Under the pieces are notes generated by a model. The model was given only the letters and a program-made list of their open reading frames with translations, was not told where the DNA came from and made no database searches. 53,866 nucleotides of DNA from the NCBI RefSeq assembly GCF_002029255.1, contig NZ_MZGT01000038.1, positions 1-53,866 on the forward strand, in the 5' to 3' direction. The position numbers and the translations under genes were made by a program. This DNA comes from Clostridium chromiireducens (GTDB taxonomy: Bacteria; Bacillota; Clostridia; Clostridiales; Clostridiaceae). The stretch's first letter is position 1; the number at the start of each line of letters is the position of its first letter. This document shows positions 37,907-46,967 of this stretch, one piece after another.

Positions 37907-40610
37907 TTTTCTCATCTCCCTTTGGAATATTAAATCTAAAAATAGCCCCGGCCCTTTCTTTATTATAAGCGCCAATTGTACCGCCATGCGCTTCAACTAT
38001 AGATTTACAAATTGCAAGTCCAAGCCCAACACCTCGCCTTGAATCAGATATCTTATCCCCATTTGTAAAAAATCTTTCGAATATATGAGGTAATATCTCT
38101 TCTGATATTCCCATTCCATTATCAATTACTTCAAAAATAATATTTTTATTATCTTCATAAACTTTAACCTCAATTACCGAACCTTTAGGTGTAAACTTTA
38201 CTGCATTGTCAAATAGATTTATAAGCACTTGTTCAATTAAGCTTCCATCCATAGGAACCATTATTACCTCTTCAGGAACTGTTACTTCTATTTTATGATC
38301 CTTAAAGCGTTTGGAAGTCCTTTGAACTGCCTCATATACTACTTCCTCTACAATTTCAATGCTTTTTCTAACTTTCAGATTTCCACCATCAAATCTCGTC
38401 ATACTAAGAAGGTTTTCTACTAATCTTATAAGCCACTCAGTGTCATCATAAATACCTTGTAGCAGCTCTCCTTTAGTTTCTTCTGATATAAGATTACCTG
38501 TTTCAATAATAGTGCTTACAGCACCTTTAATACCTGCAAGAGGACTTCTTAAATCATGAGAAATTGATCTTAAGAGGTTACTTCTTAATCTTTCACTTTC
38601 AATTTCTAAATTAGACTTCTTTTGAGTTTCTGCAAGAATTTCTCTATCTAATGCTATGTAAATTTGACTAGCAACTGTTTCAAATATAAATTTTTGTTTC
38701 GGTTTTAAAGTTCCATTAGTGCATGAAATCCCCAACACTCCCAATATCTTCCCATGACTTTTTAAAGGAATATAATATCCTTTTGCTCCATAAAAAGTGT
38801 TAGTACCTGCACCAGATTCTTTATCATTAACAAATGTCCAATAGGCAACAGCTTCTTCATCCTTATTTAATAAACTTCTATCTTTTTCTCCTTTAATTGC
38901 TGTATAAGTGAATGGAGCTGATAGTTTATTTTCTTGTGCCAAGTAGCAGATAACGGTTCTTTCTAGTAACCTTGATAAATATTTTATACCTATTCCTACA
39001 ACATCTGCAGTACCTGTTGCACTTAATAATTTTCTGCTTACTCTATATAAAATTTGAGTTGTATTTTCTCTTGCTAAAGAATTTTCTGCTTCTCTTCTTA
39101 TCTTATTTGTAAGCGTACCTATTGTAAAAGCTACTATAAGCATTATCGGAAATGTAACCAGATAGCTTTTATCATAAAATTGCAATGAATATCGAGGTTC
39201 TGTAAAAAGATAATTAAATAAAACCACACTAATTGCAGAACATATAAATCCTAAAAGATATCCTCTTGTTTTAATATTTACAATAATAACTCCTAAGATA
39301 AAAATCATAATAATATTAGCTTCACCATAGTCTAAATAATCAATTAATACTGTAGCTAACGCAGAAATTAACATAATTAAACTTGATATCAAAATTTCTT
39401 TAAGCGATAAATTAAATTTAATCTTATTCTTTTTAGTAGAGGTTTCATTTCTTTCAATTGTTATTGAATTTGGTATAACATATACATCTATATATGAATT
39501 GGATTCCATAAGCTTATCAACTATATCTCGTGCATAAAAACGAGAAAAAACATTTGGCTTCTTATGATTTTTGCCTATAATGATTTTAGTAACATTTCTA
39601 AATTTAGCATATTGGATTATTTGCTCAATTGTATTGTCACTATGAACAGTTACTACTTCTCCACCTAACTGCTCTGCTAAATTAAAGTGTTTACTTAATC
39701 TTTTTCTATCTTCCTCGCTTAAGTTTTGTGACTTTGTAGTTTCAACATAAAATGCTATCCATTTGGAATGGTGCGCTTCTGCCATTCTTGTAGCCGTTCT
39801 TATTATTCTTGAAGACGATGGTGACGGAGAAATACATGCAAGTATTGCATCTGATGTTGGCATTACAGTTATCTGTTCTTTTGATAAACGTACATTTTCA
39901 ACTTCATAATTTACTCTATCTGCAGTTCTTCTTAAAGCAATTTCTCTAAGAGCATATAAATTATTCTTAGTAAAAAAGTTATTTACGCCATTCTTAGTTT
40001 GTTCCGTGCTATATACTTTTCCATCACTAGACCTCTTGAAAAGTTCATCGGGTTCAATATCAATTAATTCTACCTTATTAGCTTCATCAAATATCTTATC
40101 AGGAATTGTATCTCTTATAGAAGTATGAGTTATACTTTCAACAATATCATTTAAACTCTCAATATTTTGAACGTTTAAAGTAGTATAAACATCTATCCCC
40201 GCTTCTAAAAGCTCTTCAATATCCTGCCATCTTTTTCTATGTCTTTGAGTGATCACATTGGTATGAGAAAGTACATCAACTAAAATTATTTCTGGTTTCC
40301 TAACAAGCGCTTTATCTAAATCAAATTCTTTTAAGGTTATTCCTTTATATTCAATTATTTTATTATCTAAATTTTCGATCCCCTTTACCAGTGCCATAGT
40401 TTCCGGCCTCGCATCAGGTTCAATATATCCAATTACTATGTCATGCCCTAATTTTTTCATATCATGAGCTTCCATAAGCATGGCATAACTTTTCCCAACG
40501 CCAGCTGCATACCCAAAAAATATCTTGAGTTTGCCCCTTGAAGAGTCTTTTTCTTCTTTCTTTATTTGATTTAAAAGATAATCTGGATTTCGTCTTTTAT
40601 CAATATCTAT
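37896..40610 (-). CDS. kdpD: KdpD sensor histidine kinase, apparent non-AUG start
   Basis: Domains (numbered from a start at 40610): N-terminal KdpD domain with Walker A GYAAGVGKS (33-41) and the conserved EPDARPETMALV; Usp domain (about 245-385); four membrane helices (about 403-500); GAF-like domain (about 520-655); HisKA with H685 in SISHDLRSPLAGIKG; HATPase with IEVKVYEDNKNIIFEVIDNGMG and GVGLGLAICKSIV. It senses K+/turgor or second messengers and phosphorylates KdpE. The first ATG in frame (40481) lies inside the Walker A region and has no ribosome binding site. The frame extends 43 family-like codons further up to an in-frame TAA (40613-40611), with no ATG, GTG or TTG of the expected type; an AGGAG (40623-40619) lies 8 bases before codon ATA (40610). 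An ATA (or ATT at 40604) start, or a start-codon mutation, is implied. Confidence 0.9.
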   Translation of the reverse strand: MDIDKRRNPDYLLNQIKKEEKDSSRGKLKIFFGYAAGVGKSYAMLMEAHDMKKLGHDIVIGYIEPDARPETMALVKGIENLDNKIIEYKGITLKEFDLDKALVRKPEIILVDVLSHTNVITQRHRKRWQDIEELLEAGIDVYTTLNVQNIESLNDIVESITHTSIRDTIPDKIFDEANKVELIDIEPDELFKRSSDGKVYSTEQTKNGVNNFFTKNNLYALREIALRRTADRVNYEVENVRLSKEQITVMPTSDAILACISPSPSSSRIIRTATRMAEAHHSKWIAFYVETTKSQNLSEEDRKRLSKHFNLAEQLGGEVVTVHSDNTIEQIIQYAKFRNVTKIIIGKNHKKPNVFSRFYARDIVDKLMESNSYIDVYVIPNSITIERNETSTKKNKIKFNLSLKEILISSLIMLISALATVLIDYLDYGEANIIMIFILGVIIVNIKTRGYLLGFICSAISVVLFNYLFTEPRYSLQFYDKSYLVTFPIMLIVAFTIGTLTNKIRREAENSLARENTTQILYRVSRKLLSATGTADVVGIGIKYLSRLLERTVICYLAQENKLSAPFTYTAIKGEKDRSLLNKDEEAVAYWTFVNDKESGAGTNTFYGAKGYYIPLKSHGKILGVLGISCTNGTLKPKQKFIFETVASQIYIALDREILAETQKKSNLEIESERLRSNLLRSISHDLRSPLAGIKGAVSTIIETGNLISEETKGELLQGIYDDTEWLIRLVENLLSMTRFDGGNLKVRKSIEIVEEVVYEAVQRTSKRFKDHKIEVTVPEEVIMVPMDGSLIEQVLINLFDNAVKFTPKGSVIEVKVYEDNKNIIFEVIDNGMGISEEILPHIFERFFTNGDKISDSRRGVGLGLAICKSIVEAHGGTIGAYNKERAGAIFRFNIPKGDEKNGQ

Positions 40611-40662
40611 TTAAATCACTCCTAACCTCAGTTAATTTTAATTTCTTTTCACTAAAATTATA
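40602..40662 (-). promoter_or_regulatory. kdpD ribosome binding site with ATA/ATT start, and a -10 element
   Basis: Read on the minus strand: TATAAT (40662-40657), then AGGAG (40623-40619), TGATTTAA (8 bases), ATA (40610-40608), GAT, ATT (40604-40602). The TAA immediately before ATA is in frame, so translation of the Walker A region can only start at or after ATA. The -35 region (TAGTTT) is poor. Confidence 0.55.
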
Positions 40663-40688
40663 TAGGAGTATATGAAATAAAACTAGGA

Positions 40689-41033
40689 TTATTCTATTTT
40701 TGAATATACCCACTCTTTTCCATCTTGTGTATAATCATAAAATTCTATACTACTTCCTTTAACTTTGCCTTTTAAACTTTCAACATTTAAATAATTCCGT
40801 TTATCTTTATCAAAAGTTATTTTTATCTCATTATCTTCTATTGTGTATTCACCATAGGTGTAAAATACATCCTTATAAAAATTATCTATAACTTTGCATC
40901 TTCCATTTGAAGTAAGTTCTAAAATTGTATTATCCGAAGTTTTATATTTACCACTATAAGGATCATTAGTTGAACCTGATATAAAAATATTAATCATAAT
41001 AAAAAATAAAAGTATCGAAACTATCTTTTTCAT
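40689..41033 (-). CDS. small secreted protein with lipoprotein-like leader lacking the Cys
   Basis: 114 residues. N-terminal signal sequence (MKKIVSILLFFIMINIFISGS). A lipobox would normally end in Cys here (ISGC); this one reads ISGS, so lipid attachment is not expected. The mature part (NDPYSGKYKTSDNTILELTSNGRCKV...GEYTIEDNEIKITFDKD...GSSIEFYDYTQDGKEWVYSKIE) has the alternating strands of a small lipocalin-like beta barrel common in Gram-positive surface proteins. Ribosome binding site GAGGCGG. It lies 79 bases upstream of kdpD on the same strand. Function unknown. Confidence 0.7.
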   Translation of the reverse strand: MKKIVSILLFFIMINIFISGSTNDPYSGKYKTSDNTILELTSNGRCKVIDNFYKDVFYTYGEYTIEDNEIKITFDKDKRNYLNVESLKGKVKGSSIEFYDYTQDGKEWVYSKIE

Positions 41034-41214
41034 TGTGTCCGCCTCATTTCTTTACTTGCTAATTTGCTTTCTACTTGTCAGAATTCGATTTTATATATAA
41101 ATAATACTATTTTATATATAAAGATTGGATTAAAATGCTTATATTTGTATAAAGATTGTATAAAGATTATAACCCTTTACTAATAAATTTACTTTTTATA
41201 AATCTTAACAAAAA

Positions 41215-41253
41215 AATATCCAAAATAGAAATTTAATTTCTATCTTGGATATT
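41215..41253 (-). terminator. terminator of the nucleoside operon region
   Basis: AATATCCAAAATAGAAAT (41215-41232) pairs with ATTTCTATCTTGGATATT (41236-41253), 17 of 18. It lies just past the stop of the gene remnant at 41259. Confidence 0.75.
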
Positions 41254-41258
41254 CTCGT

Positions 41259-41417
41259 CTACTTCTCAACTACACTTATGGTACTTTCTAATGTGAATCC
41301 AAATTGTTTAAATAATGTTTCTGCGTTTTCTGATACTATGAAAATATCTAATGATATTATTTTACTATTTCCCCCAGCTTCGCCCCAATATGGGGATTTA
41401 GTACATTGGTCATAATT
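41259..41417 (-). pseudogene. C-terminal gene remnant without a start codon
   Basis: An open frame of 52 codons on the minus strand with protein-like content (CTKSPYWGEAGGNSK, SENAETLFKQFGFTLES) that ends in TAG just before a terminator. It is preceded in frame by a stop (41420-41418) and contains no ATG, GTG or TTG near its beginning, so it cannot be a complete gene. FKQFGFTLE resembles the end of a GNAT or glyoxalase-like domain, but the family is not recognised. It lies downstream of the YczE-like gene in the space before the terminator, consistent with decay of a former tail gene. Confidence 0.5.
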
Positions 41418-41433
41418 CTAGTCTACAAAGATT

Positions 41434-42120
41434 TCATTTTTTGTATTCAAAATGTTGTTTTTGAACCTTTATATGTATCAAAATTGATTTTTTTACGGCT
41501 TCTGATACAAATTGTATAATTGGTCCTCCAAATAAAGCTGCCATAACCGTTACTACACCTGCTTTTCCCCCAAGTGTAAAGCCAATTGCTAGGGAGCTAA
41601 GATCACAAATTATTTTAGCTGTTTTATATTGAGAATTTATTTTATCTTTTAATATCATAGCTAAAGCAGTAAATGGATCTAATCCAATATCTATTGCGAT
41701 AAAAATTCCAAGTCCTATAAATAACATTAAACATCCAACTACTGAACTTAATATTTTAAACTCTAATATAAGTGGAAAATTAAGAGCTTCATAGATTTTA
41801 GAGCCTATTCCTACAAAGGTTCCCATAGGAATTGTATATATGAAAGTTCCAATATTTATGTATCTTCTATTAAGTAAAAATGCAATTACTATAATTCCGT
41901 AGTTCACCACGTTTGTTACTACCCCTAAGCTATCCATTGGAAGCCCGCAAATGTTGCGAACTCCATCATATAAAATTGCTACTGCATCATTCCCAAGCAT
42001 TGCAGCTGAGTTAAATGCAATTCCGAATCCTACAAAAGCAACTCCAACCAACGCTATTGCAATATTTATCATAAAAGTTTTTAGTGATTTTTCTTTTGTT
42101 TGGTTAAACGCATTATTCAT
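41434..42120 (-). CDS. YczE/YitT-like membrane protein
   Basis: 228 residues, five to six helices. It begins with a soluble N-terminus, then the conserved block GVAFVGFGIAFNSAAMLGNDAVAILYDGVRNICGLPMDSLGVVTN, characteristic of the YczE-type membrane family, with later GLDPFTALAMILKDK. Function of the family is not established. It follows deoB after 23 bases on the same strand, so it belongs to the udp-deoB unit and might move a nucleoside or a product. Ribosome binding site AAAGGAATG. A role in nucleoside transport is inference only. Confidence 0.8.
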   Translation of the reverse strand: MNNAFNQTKEKSLKTFMINIAIALVGVAFVGFGIAFNSAAMLGNDAVAILYDGVRNICGLPMDSLGVVTNVVNYGIIVIAFLLNRRYINIGTFIYTIPMGTFVGIGSKIYEALNFPLILEFKILSSVVGCLMLFIGLGIFIAIDIGLDPFTALAMILKDKINSQYKTAKIICDLSSLAIGFTLGGKAGVVTVMAALFGGPIIQFVSEAVKKSILIHIKVQKQHFEYKK

Positions 42121-42143
42121 TAATTATTATCATTCCTTTAGAC

Positions 42144-43334
42144 CTATATTAACTTATTTAATACTGATTCACCTATTGTGTTCTCTGGCATTTCTAACCC
42201 AAAATTCTCTACTATTGTTACTCCAACTGTAGCAAAACTATTGCTTATTTCAAGTAATCCGCTTTCAGTCATAGATGGCGAATATGCTAGGAATGGAACA
42301 TGTTCTCTTGTGTGATCAGTGCCTTTGTATGTTGGATCATTACCATGATCTGCAGTAATTATTAACAAATCATCTTCCTTTAGTTTATCTAATACTTTCC
42401 CTAAATTAACATCAAACTTTTCTAGTTCTTCTGCATAACCAAGCGGGTTTCTTCTATGGCCCCATAACGCATCAAAATCTACTAGGTTAACAAAACATAA
42501 GCCTTTAAATTCTTTATCCATTATTTCTAAGGTCTGTTCCATTCCATGAACAGAACTTTTTGATTTATTTGATTCTGTTATGCCTTCGCCATCATATATA
42601 TCACTTATTTTTCCAACAGATATTACATCATAGCCATTATCCTTTAATACATTTAGTGCAGTTCTTCCATATGGCTTTAAAGCATAGTCATGTCTATTAC
42701 TTGTACGTTTAAATTCACCTTTTTTCATTCCTAAATATGGTCTTGCTATAACTCTTCCAACTTTCCATTCATCTTTAAGAGTCAATTCTCTTGCAATTTC
42801 ACAGCAGCGGTAAAGTTCTTCTAAACCGAAAGTTTCTTCCTGACCACAGATTTGCAAAACAGAGTCTGCTGAAGTATAAACGATCATATCTCCTGTTTCT
42901 ATTTGGTGTTCCCCAAGCTCATCTAGGATTTCTGTGCCACTAGCACTTTTATTACCTACAATTTTATGCCCTGTTCTTTTTGTAAGCTCATCTAATAATT
43001 CTTGTGGGAAACCTGTATCAGTAAAAGTTTGGAATGGCGTTTCTATTTTTAACCCCATCATCTCCCAATGTCCAGTCATTGTATCCTTTCCAACACTTGC
43101 CTCTCTCATTTTCATGAAATAGCTTAGAGGTTTATCAACTGGGCCCACGTGCTTAATAGGACGTAAATTTCCCAAACCTAATTTTTGTAAGTTGGGAATA
43201 TTAAAGCTTTCTACTGATTCTGCTATATGCCCAAGGGTATCTACCTTAATATCTCCATACTCCTTTGAGTCCTCCATCTCTCCAATTCCAAGAGAATCTA
43301 CTACTATAGTAAAAATTCTATTATATTTTTTCAT
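42144..43334 (-). CDS. deoB: phosphopentomutase
   Basis: 396 residues, the normal length. Converts ribose-1-phosphate or deoxyribose-1-phosphate to the 5-phosphate. Alkaline-phosphatase fold with metal-site motifs: [11 protein letters not shown] near the N-terminus, [12 protein letters not shown] (phosphorylated Thr region), [15 protein letters not shown], and [22 protein letters not shown]. The ribosome binding site AAAGGGTGG supports the start. It is between udp and the YczE-like gene, in one minus-strand operon, and processes the sugar phosphate released by Udp. Confidence 0.97.
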   Translation of the reverse strand: MKKYNRIFTIVVDSLGIGEMEDSKEYGDIKVDTLGHIAESVESFNIPNLQKLGLGNLRPIKHVGPVDKPLSYFMKMREASVGKDTMTGHWEMMGLKIETPFQTFTDTGFPQELLDELTKRTGHKIVGNKSASGTEILDELGEHQIETGDMIVYTSADSVLQICGQEETFGLEELYRCCEIARELTLKDEWKVGRVIARPYLGMKKGEFKRTSNRHDYALKPYGRTALNVLKDNGYDVISVGKISDIYDGEGITESNKSKSSVHGMEQTLEIMDKEFKGLCFVNLVDFDALWGHRRNPLGYAEELEKFDVNLGKVLDKLKEDDLLIITADHGNDPTYKGTDHTREHVPFLAYSPSMTESGLLEISNSFATVGVTIVENFGLEMPENTIGESVLNKLI

Positions 43335-43470
43335 AACTCCACCCTTTCTAAAAATAATTCTAAAATTAAATTTCTCATTTAATTAATAATTCACCTTTTA
43401 ATTTTAGTTTTAATTACTTATTATTTCAAATCGTCTTCTGTAAATGACATTGGCAATAATTCTTCAATTC

Positions 43471-44259
43471 TTATTTATTATCTTCTCTCTCTTTGTCAGC
43501 TTTTATTAATTTTCTTATTCCCTCAATTGCAACTTCTATAGCAGTTTCTGTATCATGCACTATTTTATTTTCAAGTCCAGCCTTTTCGCGTTCTTGATTT
43601 GCAACAACTAAAAATACTGAACCAACTCGTACCTTTAAGTAACTTCCTACTATAAATAAAGCCGCTGATTCCATTTCAGATGCAAGACATCCCATTTTTA
43701 ACCATGCATCCCACTTGTTTAGTAATTCATTACTAACAGGTTTAGTTTCTGGTGAATGTTGGCCATAAAAAGAATCCTTGCATTGAACTACTCCAACATG
43801 ATAATCTTTATTTAAATCCTTAGATGCTTGTGTAAGCAGGCTTGCAACTTCAAAATTTGCAACAGCTGGGAATTCAATTGGCGCATATTCTTTACTAGTT
43901 CCTTCAGCTCTAATCGCTCCTGTAGCTACAACCACATCTCCACCTTTAACATTTATGTCCATTCCACCACATGTACCTACTCTTACGAAAGTATCCGCTC
44001 CGCAATTTACTAGTTCTTCTAAAGCTATAGCTGCTGATGGTCCCCCTATTCCTGTCGAAGTAACACTTACTTTAACGCCATCTAAATATCCAGTATAAGT
44101 AACATACTCTCTTTTATCAGCAATAAGCTTTGGTTCATCAAAGTAAGAAGCTATCTTTTCGCATCTTTTTGGATCTCCCGGCAATATTACGTATTTACCT
44201 ACTTCTCCTTCTTTAACATCTATATGATATTGTTTACCCGAACCTTCTGAATAATTCAT
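43471..44259 (-). CDS. udp: uridine phosphorylase
   Basis: 262 residues, NP-I phosphorylase family. Seen: [13 protein letters not shown] (phosphate loop), [22 protein letters not shown], and the uridine-specific [16 protein letters not shown] and [12 protein letters not shown]. It cleaves uridine to uracil and ribose-1-phosphate. The Gln/Arg pattern around FYGQHSPE is that of Udp rather than purine phosphorylase. The start follows GGAGGG. First gene of the udp-deoB-membrane protein operon, divergent from a GntR-family regulator 406 bases away; repeated TGTCTA sites lie in the gap. Confidence 0.93.
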   Translation of the reverse strand: MNYSEGSGKQYHIDVKEGEVGKYVILPGDPKRCEKIASYFDEPKLIADKREYVTYTGYLDGVKVSVTSTGIGGPSAAIALEELVNCGADTFVRVGTCGGMDINVKGGDVVVATGAIRAEGTSKEYAPIEFPAVANFEVASLLTQASKDLNKDYHVGVVQCKDSFYGQHSPETKPVSNELLNKWDAWLKMGCLASEMESAALFIVGSYLKVRVGSVFLVVANQEREKAGLENKIVHDTETAIEVAIEGIRKLIKADKEREDNK

Positions 44260-44343
44260 GCTAATCCCTCCATATATTTGATAAACCGCCTTAAGAATAC
44301 GGTTACACTTATGTTCTTAAAAAATGTTGGATACGCTTCAAAC

Positions 44344-44392
44344 TTGTCTACCAACTTGTATTATTGTCTGTACCAAAAGAATAGCATGTCTA
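44344..44392 (-). promoter_or_regulatory. three TGTCTA-type direct repeats upstream of udp
   Basis: TTGTCTA (44344-44350), TTGTCTG (44364-44370) and ATGTCTA (44386-44392), spaced 20 and 22 bases apart, about two helical turns. They match the half-sites of the palindrome near the divergent regulator gene. Confidence 0.5.
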
Positions 44393-44602
44393 ATATTCCT
44401 TGTCAATACTTTTATTAATCCTATCTTTCTAGTTATATTTAATTGAAAACATCGATAAAATATGTACGAAATCTCAAGCAGACATGGTTAATACACCGCC
44501 TGAAATTATTTACAACAATTTGATTGCCACTGTCATAGAATTTAAGTTATAATAAATATAAATGAAATGTTTATCTGAAAATATATAATTTAGACGTTAT
44601 AC

Positions 44603-44635
44603 TTGTCTAGACATGTTTACGCTTTTAACTAGACA
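44603..44635 (+). promoter_or_regulatory. TGTCTAGACA palindrome and imperfect copy upstream of the GntR gene
   Basis: A perfect palindrome TGTCTAGACA (44604-44613) and an imperfect copy TAACTAGACA (44626-44635) lie 31-62 bases before the regulator start codon. The dyad type TGTCTAGACA is typical of GntR/HutC-family operators, so autoregulation is likely. Its half TGTCTA recurs on the udp side. Confidence 0.6.
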
Positions 44636-44665
44636 CGTTTATGACTTCAGAAAGGTGATATTCTT

Positions 44666-45400
44666 ATGAATGAATTTGATATCGTTGAAAACTCTAAGGA
44701 ATTGAGATATGTAACTGTTTATAATCAACTTTTTAAAATGATAAACGAAGGTACTTTTCCTGAAGGAAGCAGACTTCCATCTGAACCTGAACTTTCAAAA
44801 CTAATTGGTGTTAGCAGGACAACATTAAGACAAGCACTTGCACTACTTCAAGATGATGGACTTGTGAATAATATTCGAGGCAAAGGAAATTTCATAGTAA
44901 AATCTAGGCCACAAAAAGACTTGGGCCTCGAAACAATCGGCCACCCCGTATACAAGTGCCTAAACGAAGCGATTGATGAGGTTAGTATTGCGTTACGTAT
45001 AGAACCATCGACAGAATATTTCAATAAGATCTTAATAAAGAAAACTGCCGCTGTAGTATTAATTGATAGATGGTATAAATCACAAGGCGAAGCTGTGGCT
45101 TATTCCTTTACATTATTTCCAATTGAAACAATTTCAAATTTCAATTTGGATTTAAATGATCATGATAAAATTTTGAATTTCATAGAAAAAGAAATTTATG
45201 AATTAGCAAGTAATATATTAGTTGAAATTAAATATTCTACTTCTGGAAATTTTGCTGCTAAAACTAACCCAATTTCCTCCGAAGACCAATTTTATCTAAT
45301 ACAGGAAACTATACATAAGGACTCAGAATTTCCGATAGCATCCAACAAACATTATTTGCCTATAAAAACTAGTGCAATTAAATTTCATCCTAAAAAATAG
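44666..45400 (+). CDS. GntR-family regulator, HutC/UTRA subfamily
   Basis: 244 residues. N-terminal winged helix LRYVTVYNQLFKMINEGTFPEGSRLPSEPELSKLIGVSRTTLRQALALLQDDGLVNNIRGKGNFI (about 12-75), followed by a UTRA ligand-binding domain. It binds small molecules through UTRA and represses operons. It is divergent from udp-deoB, with a shared operator motif, so nucleosides or pentose phosphates are plausible effectors. AAAGGTGA upstream serves as ribosome binding site. Confidence 0.9.
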   Translation: MNEFDIVENSKELRYVTVYNQLFKMINEGTFPEGSRLPSEPELSKLIGVSRTTLRQALALLQDDGLVNNIRGKGNFIVKSRPQKDLGLETIGHPVYKCLNEAIDEVSIALRIEPSTEYFNKILIKKTAAVVLIDRWYKSQGEAVAYSFTLFPIETISNFNLDLNDHDKILNFIEKEIYELASNILVEIKYSTSGNFAAKTNPISSEDQFYLIQETIHKDSEFPIASNKHYLPIKTSAIKFHPKK

Positions 45401-45469
45401 TATTAGCAATTAATGATTCCCTACATACATCAATAACAACATAATGCCATATATGTACGCATAAAAAAT

Positions 45470-45491
45470 AGCACTTACGAAAGTAAGTGCT
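45470..45491 (-). terminator. terminator of the 45491-45739 gene
   Basis: AGCACTTAC-GAAA-GTAAGTGCT (45470-45491) with a T run on the minus strand (TATTTTTTAT). The stem reaches the stop codon of the minus-strand gene. Confidence 0.75.
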
Positions 45492-45739
45492 TAATTACAT
45501 TCGACATTAATGTCTACCAACTCAATTTCCTTGCTTCCTTTAGGTAAGTTTGGAATCTCATCGTCACCATATCTTATCCTTATTAAAGCTGCCCTATAAA
45601 TATCATCAGAGTAATTACCGTCTTTATATAAAAACATTGCTGTTTCTTTTTCTAAACAGCTAGGCATTATATCTTCAACATTATAGTGTCTTCCTTTATA
45701 CTTGAATATACATTTAATTAATGTTTTAATTTTACTCAT
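45491..45739 (-). CDS. small protein (82 aa), unknown
   Basis: Begins MSKIKTLIKCIFKYKGRHYNVEDIMP and ends in a strand-rich region (PNLPKGSKEIELVDINVECN). It has a single conserved-looking KGRHYNVEDI segment. No signal peptide. AGGGTGATAAAA precedes the ATG at 45739; six further in-frame codons open with GTG and lack a better site. I do not recognise the family. Confidence 0.55.
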   Translation of the reverse strand: MSKIKTLIKCIFKYKGRHYNVEDIMPSCLEKETAMFLYKDGNYSDDIYRAALIRIRYGDDEIPNLPKGSKEIELVDINVECN

Positions 45740-45880
45740 TTTTATCACCCTAATCACCTAGTATATGATAAACATGAATAAGTGTTACTTTTTATATTAA
45801 GCTGTTTTTAGAAGCCATCTTTCTATTATTTCAGCTTCCTCACTAGATTCTTTTTATTCGCTATTATTATATAACTTACC

Positions 45881-46849
45881 TTATAAAGTCTCCGCCAATA
45901 AAATATCCTTGAAAAGTTTATATATTTTTTCTTTATTAAAATTTGTTACATCTTTTATTAAACCCCCAGCCATATCCTTATGTCCGCCTCCAAAACCAAT
46001 TCCCTTTAATGCTTTTTGTATAACAACAGCCGCACTCAACTTACTTTTCTCATTTCTAATAGAGAAATTTATTACCCCATTATTTTTTGCGCACAGAATT
46101 ACAAACTCAATCTCCTCAAGTGACAATGTAAAGTCGCCAAGAATTCCAAGTAAATTCTGATCACATCCATCCTCAAAATAGCAGAACGCAACTCCCTCAT
46201 CAATCTTTATGTTATCTATTAAGTACTTATAGAAATTTAGATCCTGAGTTTTAATATTATTTCTGAGTATTGAATTAACTAATGGAATATTAGCTTTTTC
46301 ATATAGTATATGAAAGGCGTTTACATCTTCCTCTGATACGCCCCTTGTAAGTTGAGCTGTATCCATGTTTAGTCCTATAATTAGTGCAGTAGCTACATCC
46401 TTGGATATACTTATTCCAAGTTCTTTATAGTACGTATAAATTATGGTTGAGCAAGCTCCATAGCTGCTCCTTATATCAATATATCTGATATTTTCTGGTT
46501 TATTGACATCATGATGGTCTATTACTAATATTTCATATCCCTTTAAGTCTTCAACATTGCTATTTCCCTTACAACCATCTACTACAATTATTCTATCTTC
46601 ATCACCTATATCAAATTCTTCATGCTTTCTGATGTTTATATTAATACTTTCTATCATTTTAACAAGTGAATCTCGTTGAATCTCCCCTTTATATATAATA
46701 TGAGAGCTTATTCCAAACTCCAACAAAAGCTTGCTTAATCCATAGGCTGATGCTACTGCATCGTGATCTGGGAAATTATGAGTTTGTATAAGAACTCTTT
46801 TTGAATTTTTTAATTCATTAATAAAATCCATAATTTGAAACATATGCAC
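45881..46849 (-). CDS. DHH/DHHA1 phosphoesterase (NrnA-like)
   Basis: 322 residues. Metal motifs: THNFPDHDAVASAYGL (about 23-38), VVDGCKGN, VIDHHDVNKPEN (DHH at 111-113). C-terminal DHHA1 with GFGGGHKDMAGG. This is the NrnA/PAP phosphatase type that degrades nanoRNA or pAp or cyclic-dinucleotide products. The start may be GTG (46849) or the ATG two codons in; AAGGAATGG lies upstream of both. The exact substrate (nanoRNA, pAp or c-di-AMP breakdown product) is not resolvable. Confidence 0.9.
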   Translation of the reverse strand: MHMFQIMDFINELKNSKRVLIQTHNFPDHDAVASAYGLSKLLLEFGISSHIIYKGEIQRDSLVKMIESININIRKHEEFDIGDEDRIIVVDGCKGNSNVEDLKGYEILVIDHHDVNKPENIRYIDIRSSYGACSTIIYTYYKELGISISKDVATALIIGLNMDTAQLTRGVSEEDVNAFHILYEKANIPLVNSILRNNIKTQDLNFYKYLIDNIKIDEGVAFCYFEDGCDQNLLGILGDFTLSLEEIEFVILCAKNNGVINFSIRNEKSKLSAAVVIQKALKGIGFGGGHKDMAGGLIKDVTNFNKEKIYKLFKDILLAETL

Positions 46850-46967
46850 ACCATTCCTTATAACTAACTTCTTTGAACAAATTTATGACTTATAACCATA
46901 TTTTACATACAATATTTTATTTAGTTAAATTTTAAACTCCATTCGTTATATTAACCATATATTCTAT

